A stretch of DNA of 39,037 bases, taken from positions 1 through 39,037 of the forward strand of contig NZ_JAERRH010000033.1 in the NCBI RefSeq assembly GCF_016741855.1, written 5' to 3'. Origin of the DNA: Streptomyces musisoli. GTDB lineage: Bacteria > Actinomycetota > Actinomycetes > Streptomycetales > Streptomycetaceae. The translations under genes were made by a program, and so were the position numbers. Below are positions 15,260-23,217 of this stretch, in pieces (position 1 is the first letter of the stretch; each line of letters starts with the position of its first letter). The notes beneath the pieces were generated by a model. That model had not been told where the DNA came from. It saw nothing but the letters and a program-made list of their open reading frames with translations, and did not search any database.

Positions 15260-16813
15260 ATGCGTATTCGCGCCACCGCGGTCGCCGCGACCGGCGCCCT
15301 GGCCCTGTCCGCCTTCGCCGTCCCGGCCGCCCGGGCCGTCGGCGGTGAGGGCGACACCCGGATCACCAAGGTGGTCGTGGGCGGCGACAACCTGGTGCCG
15401 GTCGGCACCTCGGCGGTGACCTTCGACGTCAGCGTCACCGCCACGGACGACTCGGGCATCAAGGGCGCCGACGCGTTCGAACTGCACGGCCCCGGCAACG
15501 GGCACGCGTCGACGGGCAAGCCCGTCTGCACCCAGGCCGACGCCACCACCTCCACCTGCACCGCCTCGGTGACGATCGACCCGAAGGCGGACCACCTCAC
15601 CAACGCGAACGCCGGCACCTGGTACGTGGACGCGCGGGTCGACGGCCAGGACGGCGGCTACCAGGACAAGGAGAACGCCGGCTTCTTCTACCTCCAGCGC
15701 GCCACCAGGATCACCACCGCCGACGCCACCCCGGAGCCGGTGAGGAAGGGCGACACCGTCACCGCCGCGGCCACCATCACCCGCGTCGACTGGGAGACGC
15801 TGAAGTACGAGGCCTACCGCTCGCCGGACGTGTCGTTCGGCTTCCGCCGCAAGGGCGGCAGCGCCTATGCCCCGCTCCCGAGGGGATCCGTCAGGGCGGA
15901 CTCGCAGGGCCGGGTGAAGGCCACCGCCATCGCCTCGCTCGACGGCTACTTCCGCTTCAGCTTCAAGGGCGCCTCGACCAGTGCCCGGTCCGCGGGCGGC
16001 GGTGACTTCGTCGACGTGCGGGGCGCGACCGCGACCGACACGACGGCCGCCGCCAAGGGCGCGCCCCACGGCCTGGACGTCACCTTCCAGGACACCAGGC
16101 TCAGCGGCGGGAACATCACCGTCGGCACGACGACCGCGAAGAAGACGGCCTTCTCGTTCACGCTGCGGCACGGCGCGGACGTCGACATCCACGCCCCGGA
16201 CTTCGTGGTCGGCCTGGAGCTGTACCGCGGCGGCTCCCTCGACGAGGCGGTCGCCCTCCTCGACGCCGCCAGGCCCACCTGCGTGGACTCCCCGAGCGAG
16301 CCCACCACCCTGGCGACGTGCACGGCGACCCTCACGGCCGACCCGGCCGAACTGCGCAACGACCTGGCCGGCGTCTGGGAGACCGGTATCTACGCCATCG
16401 ACCTCAACGGCCAGGACCCGGACGACCCCGAGGACCCGGGCAGGATCGGGCTCGCGAAGCGGGACAGCGCCAAGGACTTCCCGCTCTACCGCTTCACCAA
16501 GCTGACCGCGGACGCCGCGCCGGAGCCGGTGAAGAAGGGCGGGACCATCACGGTCACCGGCCGGATCACCCGCGCGAGCTGGGACGACGGCAAGTACCAC
16601 GGCTTCTCCTCCCGCGTGCTCGCCGTGCTGGAGTACCGCAAGAAGACCGAAAGCAGCTACACCAGGCTCAAGTCCGCCGGTGGGGTCGCCGACGGCGGCC
16701 ACGTCACGACGACGACCCCCGCCACCTACGACGGCTACTACCGCCTCACGTACCCGCACAGCTGGATCACCCCGGACGTCGTCTCGCCGGGTGACTACGT
16801 CGACGTGCAGTAG
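15260..16813 (+). CDS. Secreted two-domain protein, type A plus type B fusion
   Basis: This 517-residue exported protein has a signal peptide (MRIRATAVAATGALALSAFA..) nearly the same as its neighbours'. Residues about 28-250 match the whole mature type-A protein of the gene before (GDTRITKVVV through GDFVDVR). Residues about 265-517 match the whole mature type-B protein of the gene after (GLDVTFQDTRL through GDYVDVQ, including VDIHAPDF and LNGQDPDDPEDPG). Each half ends with its own PEPV.KG module and GD.VDV closing motif, and each half has one Cys pair. The join near residue 255 is a short Ala/Thr linker. The layout suggests unequal crossing-over between A and B genes. Function unknown. Confidence 0.87.
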   Translation: MRIRATAVAATGALALSAFAVPAARAVGGEGDTRITKVVVGGDNLVPVGTSAVTFDVSVTATDDSGIKGADAFELHGPGNGHASTGKPVCTQADATTSTCTASVTIDPKADHLTNANAGTWYVDARVDGQDGGYQDKENAGFFYLQRATRITTADATPEPVRKGDTVTAAATITRVDWETLKYEAYRSPDVSFGFRRKGGSAYAPLPRGSVRADSQGRVKATAIASLDGYFRFSFKGASTSARSAGGGDFVDVRGATATDTTAAAKGAPHGLDVTFQDTRLSGGNITVGTTTAKKTAFSFTLRHGADVDIHAPDFVVGLELYRGGSLDEAVALLDAARPTCVDSPSEPTTLATCTATLTADPAELRNDLAGVWETGIYAIDLNGQDPDDPEDPGRIGLAKRDSAKDFPLYRFTKLTADAAPEPVKKGGTITVTGRITRASWDDGKYHGFSSRVLAVLEYRKKTESSYTRLKSAGGVADGGHVTTTTPATYDGYYRLTYPHSWITPDVVSPGDYVDVQ

Positions 16814-16854
16814 GAGGACGTGCGGTAAGAGGCGCCCGTCCGGTGGGGCGACGG

Positions 16855-16890
16855 CCGGCCCCGGAAGCGGCATCCCGCTCCCGGGGCCGG
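16855..16890 (+). terminator. Terminator-like hairpin after the fusion gene
   Basis: A 16-bp inverted repeat with one mismatch (16855-16870 with 16875-16890) around a CATC loop lies 42 bp after the stop at 16813. No T-run follows, which is usual for GC-rich actinomycete terminators. Confidence 0.6.
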
Positions 16891-16962
16891 AACGTTCCCT
16901 CTCACTTACGTCACGAACAGGTAATCCTCAGATCAACAATTGGCGGGATCCGCTCTTGCGGT

Positions 16963-16989
16963 ACAACCCTCCGGCCCCTCCGGTGATCT
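16963..16989 (+). promoter_or_regulatory. ECF-like promoter motif of third secreted paralogue
   Basis: ACAACC (16963-16968), 17 nt, then ATCT (16986-16989), preceded by GGT as in the first promoter (AGT). It is the third occurrence of the ACAACY-N17-RTCW arrangement in the cluster. The predicted start of transcription is about 45 nt before the ATG at 17043. Confidence 0.45.
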
Positions 16990-17019
16990 GATCGCCTGAG
17001 TCAACCGACTCACCGATCA
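16989..17019 (+). promoter_or_regulatory. Leader stem-loop of third secreted paralogue
   Basis: This two-part stem pairs TGATCG (16989-16994) with CGATCA (17014-17019), then TGAGTC (16997-17002) with GACTCA (17007-17012), loop AACC. The core GAGTCAACCGACTC differs by one base from the core of the first paralogue's hairpin. It ends 23 nt before the ATG. Confidence 0.55.
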
Positions 17020-17042
17020 CTTCTCCCTCCAGGGACACCTAC

Positions 17043-17891
17043 ATGCGCATTCGTGCCACCGTGGCTGCCGTCACCGGCGCCCTGGCCCTTGCCGCCTTCG
17101 CAGCCCCGGCCGCTCAGGCCACGGGCACCGACGGGACGCCGTACGACCTGAACGTCAGCTTCTCGGACGTCAAGATCGCCTCGTCGACCAAGATCGGCGC
17201 CCCCACCGGCGCACTCAGGATCGCGTACTCGTACACGCTGAAGTACGGCTCCGAAGTGGACATCGAGCAGCCCGACTTCTGGAGCCAGGCCTACCTCTAC
17301 CGCGGCACGTTCGGCTCCGACACGGCCACGGAACTGGGCTACGACAAGTCCGACAGCGCCACCTGCACGGCGAGCACGACCTCCGACGGCACCGCCACCT
17401 GCAAGGGCACCATCGACCTCTACCCGTCCGAGGGCGACCTGCTGAACACCGACGTCGGCACCTGGACGGTCGCCGTCGAGGCCGGCGCCCTCAACGGGCA
17501 GGACCCGGAGAACCCCGACTACAGCAAGGTCGGGTTCAAGGAGCAGGGCGGCATGGCCACGACCAAGCTGCTCCGCAACGTGATCGTCACCGCCGACGCG
17601 GGCCCCGAGCCGGTGACCAAGGGCGCGACCCTCACCACCACCGGCAAGCTGACCCGCGTCAGCTGGGAGGACAACAAGTACCACGCCTTCACGAACCAGA
17701 CGGTCACGCTCCAGTTCAAGAAGGCCGGCACCAGCACGTACACGAACGTGAAGACGATCAAGTCCGACACGTCCGGCAACCTGAAGGGCACCGCCACCGC
17801 CGCGTACGACGGCTACTGGCGCCTCACCTACGCGGGCAGCGCGTACGCCTCGTACGCCAGCGCCGCCGGTGACTACGTCGACGTGCGATAG
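17043..17891 (+). CDS. Secreted protein, type B (paralogue of fusion C-half)
   Basis: This 282-residue exported protein has a signal peptide ending AQA near residue 27. The B module starts YDLNVSFSDVKI, continues through LKYGSEVDIEQPDF and LNGQDPENPD, and has a Cys pair (C-x11-C). The C-terminal module from PEPVTKGATLTTTG to GDYVDVR is the same as in the two genes before it. Three genes thus carry four copies of the terminal module. No catalytic residues can be proposed. The ATG at 17043 has CCAGGGACA just upstream as a weak ribosome-binding site. A strong hairpin terminator follows at 17928. Confidence 0.86.
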   Translation: MRIRATVAAVTGALALAAFAAPAAQATGTDGTPYDLNVSFSDVKIASSTKIGAPTGALRIAYSYTLKYGSEVDIEQPDFWSQAYLYRGTFGSDTATELGYDKSDSATCTASTTSDGTATCKGTIDLYPSEGDLLNTDVGTWTVAVEAGALNGQDPENPDYSKVGFKEQGGMATTKLLRNVIVTADAGPEPVTKGATLTTTGKLTRVSWEDNKYHAFTNQTVTLQFKKAGTSTYTNVKTIKSDTSGNLKGTATAAYDGYWRLTYAGSAYASYASAAGDYVDVR

Positions 17892-17927
17892 CGCGTGGAC
17901 GTCGGGCGGCGGCCCGACCGGCACGGC

Positions 17928-17965
17928 ACCGCGGGCCCGGGACGGCACTGTCCCGGGCCCGCGGT
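17928..17965. terminator. Bidirectional terminator between convergent genes
   Basis: A perfect 16-bp inverted repeat (17928-17943 with 17950-17965) around a 6-nt loop GGCACT lies 36 bp after the type-B gene and 17 bp after the stop of the convergent P-type ATPase. It probably ends both transcripts. Confidence 0.75.
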
Positions 17966-17982
17966 GATCCAGACGAGAGGCC

Positions 17983-20379
17983 CTAGTCCGGGAAACGGCG
18001 GCCGACCCACCTCCACAGGTACTCCAGGGCGGCCGCCGCCACCGCCGCCACACCGACCGCCGTCCACGGCATCGTCATGCCGACCAGTTTCAGCGCGAAG
18101 AAGTCCTGAAGGGCGGGGACCGCGAGGACCAGTAGAAACGCCACCCCCATCGCGGCCACCAGCGTCACCCGCCACCAGGTGTAGGGGCGGGCGATGATCA
18201 CCAGCACCCACATGGAGATCAGGAACAGGGTCAGGGTGGCGGCGCTGGTCTCCGCGTCCAGGGCGCCCGTGCCGGAGTAGTGGTGCCGGGCGAGCAGGTA
18301 CGTGACGAAGGTCGCCACCCCGGCCATCACGCCGCCGGGGATCGCGTACCGCATCACCCGGCGCACGAAGTGCGGTTTCGCCCGCTCCTTGTTGGGGGCG
18401 AGGGCCAGGAAGAAGGCGGGGACGCCGATGGTGAGCGTGGACAGCAGGGTCAGGTGCCGGGGCAGGAACGGGTACTCCACCTGCCAGCACACCACCAGCA
18501 GCGCCAGCAGCACCGAGTAGACCGTCTTCACCAGGAACAGCGTCGCCACACGGGTGATGTTGCCGATCACCCGGCGGCCCTCGCCGACCACCGAGGGCAG
18601 GCTCGCGAAGCTGTTGTCCAGCAGCACGATCTGGGCCACCGCCCGCGTGGCCTCCGAACCGGAGCCCATGGCGACCCCGATGTCCGCGTCCTTCAGGGCC
18701 AGCACGTCGTTCACGCCGTCCCCGGTCATCGCGACCGTGTGGCCGTTCGTCTGGAGCGCGCCGACCATGTCCCGCTTCTGCTGCGGGGTGACCCGCCCGA
18801 AGACGGTGGCCGAGTCCAGCGCCTCGGCCATCGCCGGCGGGTCGGCGGGCAGCCGCCGCGCGTCCACCGCCGTGCCCTCCAGGCCCAGCTTGCCGGCGAC
18901 CGCGCCGACCGACACCGCGTTGTCCCCGGAGATGACCTTGGCGCGGACGTCCTGCTCGGCGAAGTAGCGCAGGGTGTCCGACGCGTCGGGCCGCAGCCGC
19001 TGCTCCAGCACGACCAGGGCGGTGGGGCGGGCGCCCCGGGCCGGCTCGGTGTCGTCCAGGTCGCGGCGCGCGCGGGCCAGCAGCAGCACCCGCAGCCCCT
19101 GCTCGTTGAGCCGCTCGGTCTCGGCCAGGGCCGGGTCGTCGGCGCCGAGCAGGACGTCCGGGGCGCCCAGCAGCCAGGTGCTGTTCTCGCCGTCGCCCTC
19201 GCTGAACGAGGCCCCGCTGTACTTGCGGGCGGAGGAGAAGGGGAGCGACTCGACGCAGCGCCAGTCCACGCTGTCCGGGTAGGCGTCGATGATCGCCTGG
19301 AGGGAAGCGTTCGGGCGGGGGTCGGACTCGCCGAGCGCGCCGAGCACCTTGCGGACGTAACTCTCGTCCACTCCGTCCAGCGGCCGTAGCTGGGTGACGT
19401 CCATGCCCCCCTCGGTGAGGGTGCCGGTCTTGTCCAGGCAGACGGTGTCGACGCGGGCGAGCCCCTCGATGGCCGGCAGCTCCTGCACGAGGCACTGCTT
19501 GCGGCCGAGCCGGATGACCCCGATCGCGAAGGCCACGGAGGTGAGCAGTACCAGCCCCTCGGGCACCATCGGCACGATCCCGCCGACCGTGCGGGCCACG
19601 GCGTCCTTGACGTCGTCGTTCTTGACGACGAGCTGGGTGACCACGAGTCCGGCGGCGGCCGGGACCATCATCCAGGTGACGTACTTCAGGATCGTGGAGA
19701 TACCGCTGCGCAGCTCGGAGTGGACGAGCGTGAAGCGGGACGCCTCCTCGGCGAGCTGGGCGGCGTAGGCCTCGCGGCCGACCTTGGTGGCATGGAAGGC
19801 GCCGCCGCCCGCGACCACGAAGCTGCCGGACATGACCCGGTCGCCGGGGCGTTTGACGACGGGGTCGGCCTCACCGGTGAGCAGCGACTCGTCGATCTCC
19901 AGCCCGTCCGCCTCCGCGCACACGCCGTCGACCACGATCTTGTCACCGGGGCCGATCTCGATGAGGTCGTCCAGGACGATCTCGTCGGTGGCCACCTCGG
20001 TCGCCACACCGTCCCGCCGTACCGTCGGCCGGGCCTCCCCGATCACCGCGAGCGAGTCCAGGGTCTGCTTGGCCCGCCACTCCTGCACGATGCCGATGCC
20101 GGTGTTGGCGAGGATCACGAAGCCGAAGAGGCTGTCCTGGATCGGTGCGACGAACAGCATGATCAGCCAGAGCACGCCGATGATGGCGTTGAACCGGGTG
20201 AAGACGTTGGCCCGGACGATCTCCCCCAGCGACCGGCTGCTGCGCACCGGCACGTCGTTGACCTGCCCGCGCGAGCGCCGTTCGGCCACTTCGGCGCCGG
20301 TCAGCCCCTCGGGCCGGCTCCTGGGCAGGGCCACGGGGTGGACGGGGTCGAGTTCAGCGCCCGCGTCTATATGGCTCAT
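17983..20379 (-). CDS. P-type cation ATPase, CtpE-like
   Basis: This 798-residue membrane pump uses ATP through a phospho-Asp intermediate to move a cation. The order is: N-terminal TM pair (about residues 65-100); actuator domain with LLTGEAD (about 168), a TGEA in place of the common TGES; TM4 PMVPEGLVLL (about 270), giving a P-E-G cation site; DKTGTLT at about 316; MTGDGVND hinge motif; and a C-terminal set of about six helices. No heavy-metal CxxC domain is present. The PEGL motif and length fit mycobacterial CtpE, a Ca2+ importer, better than Cu or K pumps; Ca2+ is inferred only. The ATG at 20379 is the first start. Confidence 0.85.
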   Translation of the reverse strand: MSHIDAGAELDPVHPVALPRSRPEGLTGAEVAERRSRGQVNDVPVRSSRSLGEIVRANVFTRFNAIIGVLWLIMLFVAPIQDSLFGFVILANTGIGIVQEWRAKQTLDSLAVIGEARPTVRRDGVATEVATDEIVLDDLIEIGPGDKIVVDGVCAEADGLEIDESLLTGEADPVVKRPGDRVMSGSFVVAGGGAFHATKVGREAYAAQLAEEASRFTLVHSELRSGISTILKYVTWMMVPAAAGLVVTQLVVKNDDVKDAVARTVGGIVPMVPEGLVLLTSVAFAIGVIRLGRKQCLVQELPAIEGLARVDTVCLDKTGTLTEGGMDVTQLRPLDGVDESYVRKVLGALGESDPRPNASLQAIIDAYPDSVDWRCVESLPFSSARKYSGASFSEGDGENSTWLLGAPDVLLGADDPALAETERLNEQGLRVLLLARARRDLDDTEPARGARPTALVVLEQRLRPDASDTLRYFAEQDVRAKVISGDNAVSVGAVAGKLGLEGTAVDARRLPADPPAMAEALDSATVFGRVTPQQKRDMVGALQTNGHTVAMTGDGVNDVLALKDADIGVAMGSGSEATRAVAQIVLLDNSFASLPSVVGEGRRVIGNITRVATLFLVKTVYSVLLALLVVCWQVEYPFLPRHLTLLSTLTIGVPAFFLALAPNKERAKPHFVRRVMRYAIPGGVMAGVATFVTYLLARHHYSGTGALDAETSAATLTLFLISMWVLVIIARPYTWWRVTLVAAMGVAFLLVLAVPALQDFFALKLVGMTMPWTAVGVAAVAAAALEYLWRWVGRRFPD

Positions 20380-20487
20380 GCATTCGACGGTACGTGCGGA
20401 TCTGCCCGTCCACCTGCCGAGCGGAGCCGATTTCCCGACCCGGGCAGGACCGGGGTCCTGCGCAGGTCGTACGGGTGCTGCGCGGGG

Positions 20488-20754
20488 CTACTTCGCCCCG
20501 GCCGCCTTCAGCGCCGCGTCCCGCTTGATCGCCGCGTCCCGCTTGCGCACGTACCAGATGCCGATCAGGCCCAGCCCGCCTCCGGCCAGGCAGGTCCACA
20601 GCCACCACAGGTGCCCGTGATCGTCGAACCAGCCGTAGAAGGGGAGCTGGACGAGGAAGAGCACGAACCACACGATCGTGCCGCCGGTGATGGTGGCGAC
20701 CACGGGGCCCTCCAGGGGCTCGGGCGCCTCGTGCTTGGGGGTCCACTTGGCCAT
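20488..20754 (-). CDS. DUF2530 small membrane protein
   Basis: This 88-residue protein has two hydrophobic segments (about residues 20-41 and 48-67) and a Lys/Ala-rich cytoplasmic tail. It matches the Streptomyces DUF2530 pattern (PLEGPVVATITGGTIVW, WWLWTCLAGGGLGLIGIWY). Function unknown. It lies 108 bp upstream of the P-type ATPase on the same strand, so cotranscription is possible, and is divergent from the purine permease. Confidence 0.8.
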   Translation of the reverse strand: MAKWTPKHEAPEPLEGPVVATITGGTIVWFVLFLVQLPFYGWFDDHGHLWWLWTCLAGGGLGLIGIWYVRKRDAAIKRDAALKAAGAK

Positions 20755-20809
20755 GGGGACAGCTTATGGGCCGCGGGTGCCCTGCTGACGGGACGATCAG
20801 GTCTACGCG

Positions 20810-20827
20810 CGGAGATAGCGATCTCCG
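20810..20827. promoter_or_regulatory. Dyad upstream of the purine permease
   Basis: A perfect 7-bp inverted repeat, CGGAGAT (20810-20816) with ATCTCCG (20821-20827), separated by AGCG, lies 100 bp before the permease start in the divergent region shared with the DUF2530 gene. It is compatible with a regulator operator or a short hairpin. An A+T-richer stretch (CATACGTTCATACTGAAACC) follows and is the likely promoter. Confidence 0.35.
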
Positions 20828-20926
20828 AGTCATACGTTCATACTGAAACCGTTTGTCTTTGACCACTTCCGCTCGTACGAAACTCCAACGAGGCTCGGGG
20901 GAACCCCGTTGGTGATGAGGTCTCGT

Positions 20927-22378
20927 ATGTCCACCTCGGCACCCGCCAAGGTCCCCACCCCCGAAAAGCCGGGCGGTGCGTCCCGCTTCGGCGCCCTCGA
21001 CCGTTACTTCCGGATCTCCGAGCGAGGCAGCTCCGTCGTGCGCGAGGTCCGCGGCGGTCTCGCCACCTTCTTCGCGATGGCGTACATCATCGTGCTGAAC
21101 CCGATCATCCTCGGCAGCGCGAAGGACATGTACGGGCACCACCTGGACAACGGCCAGCTGGTGACGGCGACCGCGCTGACGGCCGCCTTCTCCACGCTGC
21201 TGATGGGCGTCATCGGCAACGTGCCCATCGCGCTCGCCGCCGGTCTCGGCGTCAACTCGGTCGTCGCCCTCCAGCTGGCGCCCCGCATGTCCTGGCCGGA
21301 CGCCATGGGCATGGTCGTCCTGGCCGGCTTCGTGGTCATGCTGCTGGTCGCCACGGGGCTGCGCGAGCGCGTGATGAACGCCGTGCCGTTCGGCCTGCGC
21401 AAGGCGATCTCGATCGGTATCGGCCTGTTCATCATGCTGATCGGCCTGGTGGACTCCGGCTTCGTCACCCGGATGCCGGACGCCGCGCAGACCACCGTCC
21501 CCCTCCAGCTGGGCACCGGCGGTCACCTCACCGGCTGGCCGGTGCTCGTCTTCATCCTGGGCGCGCTGCTCACCTTCGCGCTGATCGTCCGCAAGGTGCC
21601 GGGCGCGATCCTGATCTCCATCGTCGGCATGACCGTGCTCGCGGTGATCATCAACGCGGTCGCCACGATCCCGTCCTGGGGACTGACCGTCCCGAAGTGG
21701 CCGGGCAACCCGGTCTCCACCCCAGACTTCGGCCTGATCGGCGAGGTCAGCCTGTTCGGCGGCTTCTCCAAGGTCGGCGTGCTGACCGGCATCCTCTTCG
21801 TCTTCACAGTCCTGCTGTCGTGCTTCTTCGACGCGATGGGCACGATCATGGGCGTCAGCGACGAGGCCAAGCTGACCGACGCCGAGGGCTACATGCCCGG
21901 CATCAACAAGGTCCTCTTCGTCGACGGCCTCGCGGTCGCCGCGGGCGGCGCCAGCTCCTCCTCCGCCACCACCGCCTTCGTGGAGTCCACGGCGGGCGTC
22001 GGTGAAGGCGCCCGTACCGGCCTCGCGAACGTCGTCACCGGCGGCCTCTTCGCCGTGGCGCTCTTCCTCACCCCCATCGCCACGATGGTCCCGTCCCAGG
22101 CGGCCACCCCGGCGCTGATCGCGGTCGGCTTCCTGATCCTGTCGAACTCCGTCAAGGAGATCGACTGGGCGGACTACACCATCGCGATCCCGGCCTTCGT
22201 GACGATGCTGATGATGCCGTTCACCTACTCGATCACGAACGGTATCGGCATGGGCTTCATCACCTTCACCGTGCTGCGCCTGGCCGCCGGGCGGGGCCGG
22301 GAGATCCCGGTGCCGATGTACGTCGTCTCGGCCGTCTTCGCCTTCTACTACCTGATGCCGGCCCTGGGCCTCACCTGA
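20927..22378 (+). CDS. NCS2 purine permease (AzgA-like)
   Basis: This 483-residue membrane transporter with 12-14 hydrophobic segments belongs to the AzgA-like branch of the NCS2 family, which imports hypoxanthine, guanine or adenine with protons. It shows the early FFAMAYIIVLNP segment, the LAAGLGVNSVVAL half-helix where AzgA proteins have a GMG-N motif, and SSSSATTAFVESTAGVGEG, the conserved substrate-binding half-helix with its Glu. The ATG at 20927 follows GATGAGG with 6-nt spacing; upstream TTG, GTG and ATG codons are in frame but less well placed. Monocistronic. Confidence 0.9.
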   Translation: MSTSAPAKVPTPEKPGGASRFGALDRYFRISERGSSVVREVRGGLATFFAMAYIIVLNPIILGSAKDMYGHHLDNGQLVTATALTAAFSTLLMGVIGNVPIALAAGLGVNSVVALQLAPRMSWPDAMGMVVLAGFVVMLLVATGLRERVMNAVPFGLRKAISIGIGLFIMLIGLVDSGFVTRMPDAAQTTVPLQLGTGGHLTGWPVLVFILGALLTFALIVRKVPGAILISIVGMTVLAVIINAVATIPSWGLTVPKWPGNPVSTPDFGLIGEVSLFGGFSKVGVLTGILFVFTVLLSCFFDAMGTIMGVSDEAKLTDAEGYMPGINKVLFVDGLAVAAGGASSSSATTAFVESTAGVGEGARTGLANVVTGGLFAVALFLTPIATMVPSQAATPALIAVGFLILSNSVKEIDWADYTIAIPAFVTMLMMPFTYSITNGIGMGFITFTVLRLAAGRGREIPVPMYVVSAVFAFYYLMPALGLT

Positions 22379-22414
22379 GCCGGCCCGGGGCCCCGTCCGC
22401 CTCGCGCGTGAGCG

Positions 22415-22597
22415 TCAGGTGACCCCGTAGAACTTCTCCGTCTCCTCGACGGCGGACTGGAACCGCTCGTCGAAGTCATCCCGAATGAGCGTCCGGACGA
22501 CATAGTCCTGGACGCTCATTCCTCTTTTCGCCGCACGGTGCCGGAGCCTTTCGAGCAGCTCCCCGTCCATCCGCAGGCTGAGCACACTGGTCCCCAT
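22415..22597 (-). CDS. Orphan ribbon-helix-helix DNA-binding protein
   Basis: This is a 60-residue protein with a CopG/Arc-type ribbon-helix-helix: strand VLSLRMD, helix ELLERLRHRAAKRG, turn MSVQDY, helix VVRTLIRDDF. It probably dimerises on DNA as an autorepressor. Many such proteins are antitoxins, but no toxin gene is adjacent on either side. A GTG at 22615 would add six residues; neither start has a clear Shine-Dalgarno. It is convergent with the purine permease (36-bp gap) and divergent from the marR gene. Confidence 0.7.
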   Translation of the reverse strand: MGTSVLSLRMDGELLERLRHRAAKRGMSVQDYVVRTLIRDDFDERFQSAVEETEKFYGVT

Positions 22598-22719
22598 GCG
22601 TACGAGGGTCGCCACATCCGGCCACCCGATGCGTCACTTTCCGGAACCGACTCACCCATACGGGTGATCCGGAGGTTCAGTGGCGGGCGTCACGGGCATG
22701 CTGGGCGTGTTCCGGTGGT

Positions 22720-22749
22720 CTTTAGTCAGAGTAATGAGTTACGCTAAAG
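22720..22749. promoter_or_regulatory. Probable MarR operator and promoter
   Basis: CTTTAG (22720-22725) and CTAAAG (22744-22749) form an outer dyad, and GTAA (22731-22734) with TTAC (22739-22742) an inner one, in the only A+T-rich patch nearby. TACGCT at 22740-22745 lies 7 nt before the ATG and could be a -10 box, so the dyad covers the promoter of the marR gene. This fits autorepression typical of MarR regulators. Confidence 0.55.
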
Positions 22750-22752
22750 AAC

Positions 22753-23190
22753 ATGCCGGACCTTACCCATGGCGACGACGCTGCCGCCGTGAACGCTCTT
22801 CGCTCCGCCGTGATGCGGCTGTCCCGTCGGCTCAAGCACCAGCGGGTCGACGAGTCGCTGAGCCCCACCGAGATGTCGGTGCTCGGCACCCTCGCCCGCT
22901 GCGGCTCGGCCACCCCGGGCGAACTGGCCCGCAAGGAGCACGTCCAGCCGCCGTCGATGACCCGCATCGTCGCGCTGCTCGAGGCCAAGGGGCTGGTCCG
23001 GCTGGAGCCGCACCCCGAGGACCGGCGCCAGAAGGTCGTCACCCAGACCGAGCAGGCCGAGGCGATGCTCGAAGAGAGCCGCCGCAAGCGCAACGCGTTC
23101 CTGGCCGGCCTGGTCGAGGGCCTCGACGAGGACGAGTGGGCCGCCCTGCGCGCGGCCGCCCCCGTACTGGAGAAGCTCGCACACCTGTAA
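22753..23190 (+). CDS. MarR-family transcriptional regulator
   Basis: This 145-residue winged-helix regulator has the helix-turn-helix at about residues 50-80 (GELARKEHVQPPSMTRIVALLEAKGLV with the wing EPHPEDRRQKVVT), flanked by N- and C-terminal dimerisation helices. MarR proteins usually repress their own operon and release DNA on binding a small phenolic or drug-like ligand. The MFS exporter starts 27 bp downstream on the same strand, so a ligand-controlled efflux pair is likely. The ATG at 22753 has no Shine-Dalgarno but TACGCT 7 nt upstream, suggesting a leaderless transcript. Confidence 0.9.
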   Translation: MPDLTHGDDAAAVNALRSAVMRLSRRLKHQRVDESLSPTEMSVLGTLARCGSATPGELARKEHVQPPSMTRIVALLEAKGLVRLEPHPEDRRQKVVTQTEQAEAMLEESRRKRNAFLAGLVEGLDEDEWAALRAAAPVLEKLAHL

Positions 23191-23217
23191 GCGCGCCATC
23201 GAAGGAGGCGAACCCTT

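Noticed and set aside
18000..20379. TGEA instead of TGES in the P-type ATPase as a sign of inactivity
   Set aside because: DKTGTLT and GDGVND are intact, and the Glu of the actuator loop is present; I believe CtpE-like pumps carry this form, so no defect is claimed.
22415..22597. Toxin-antitoxin module around the ribbon-helix-helix gene
   Set aside because: No small toxin-like gene on either side within several hundred bases; only the DNA-binding protein is supported.
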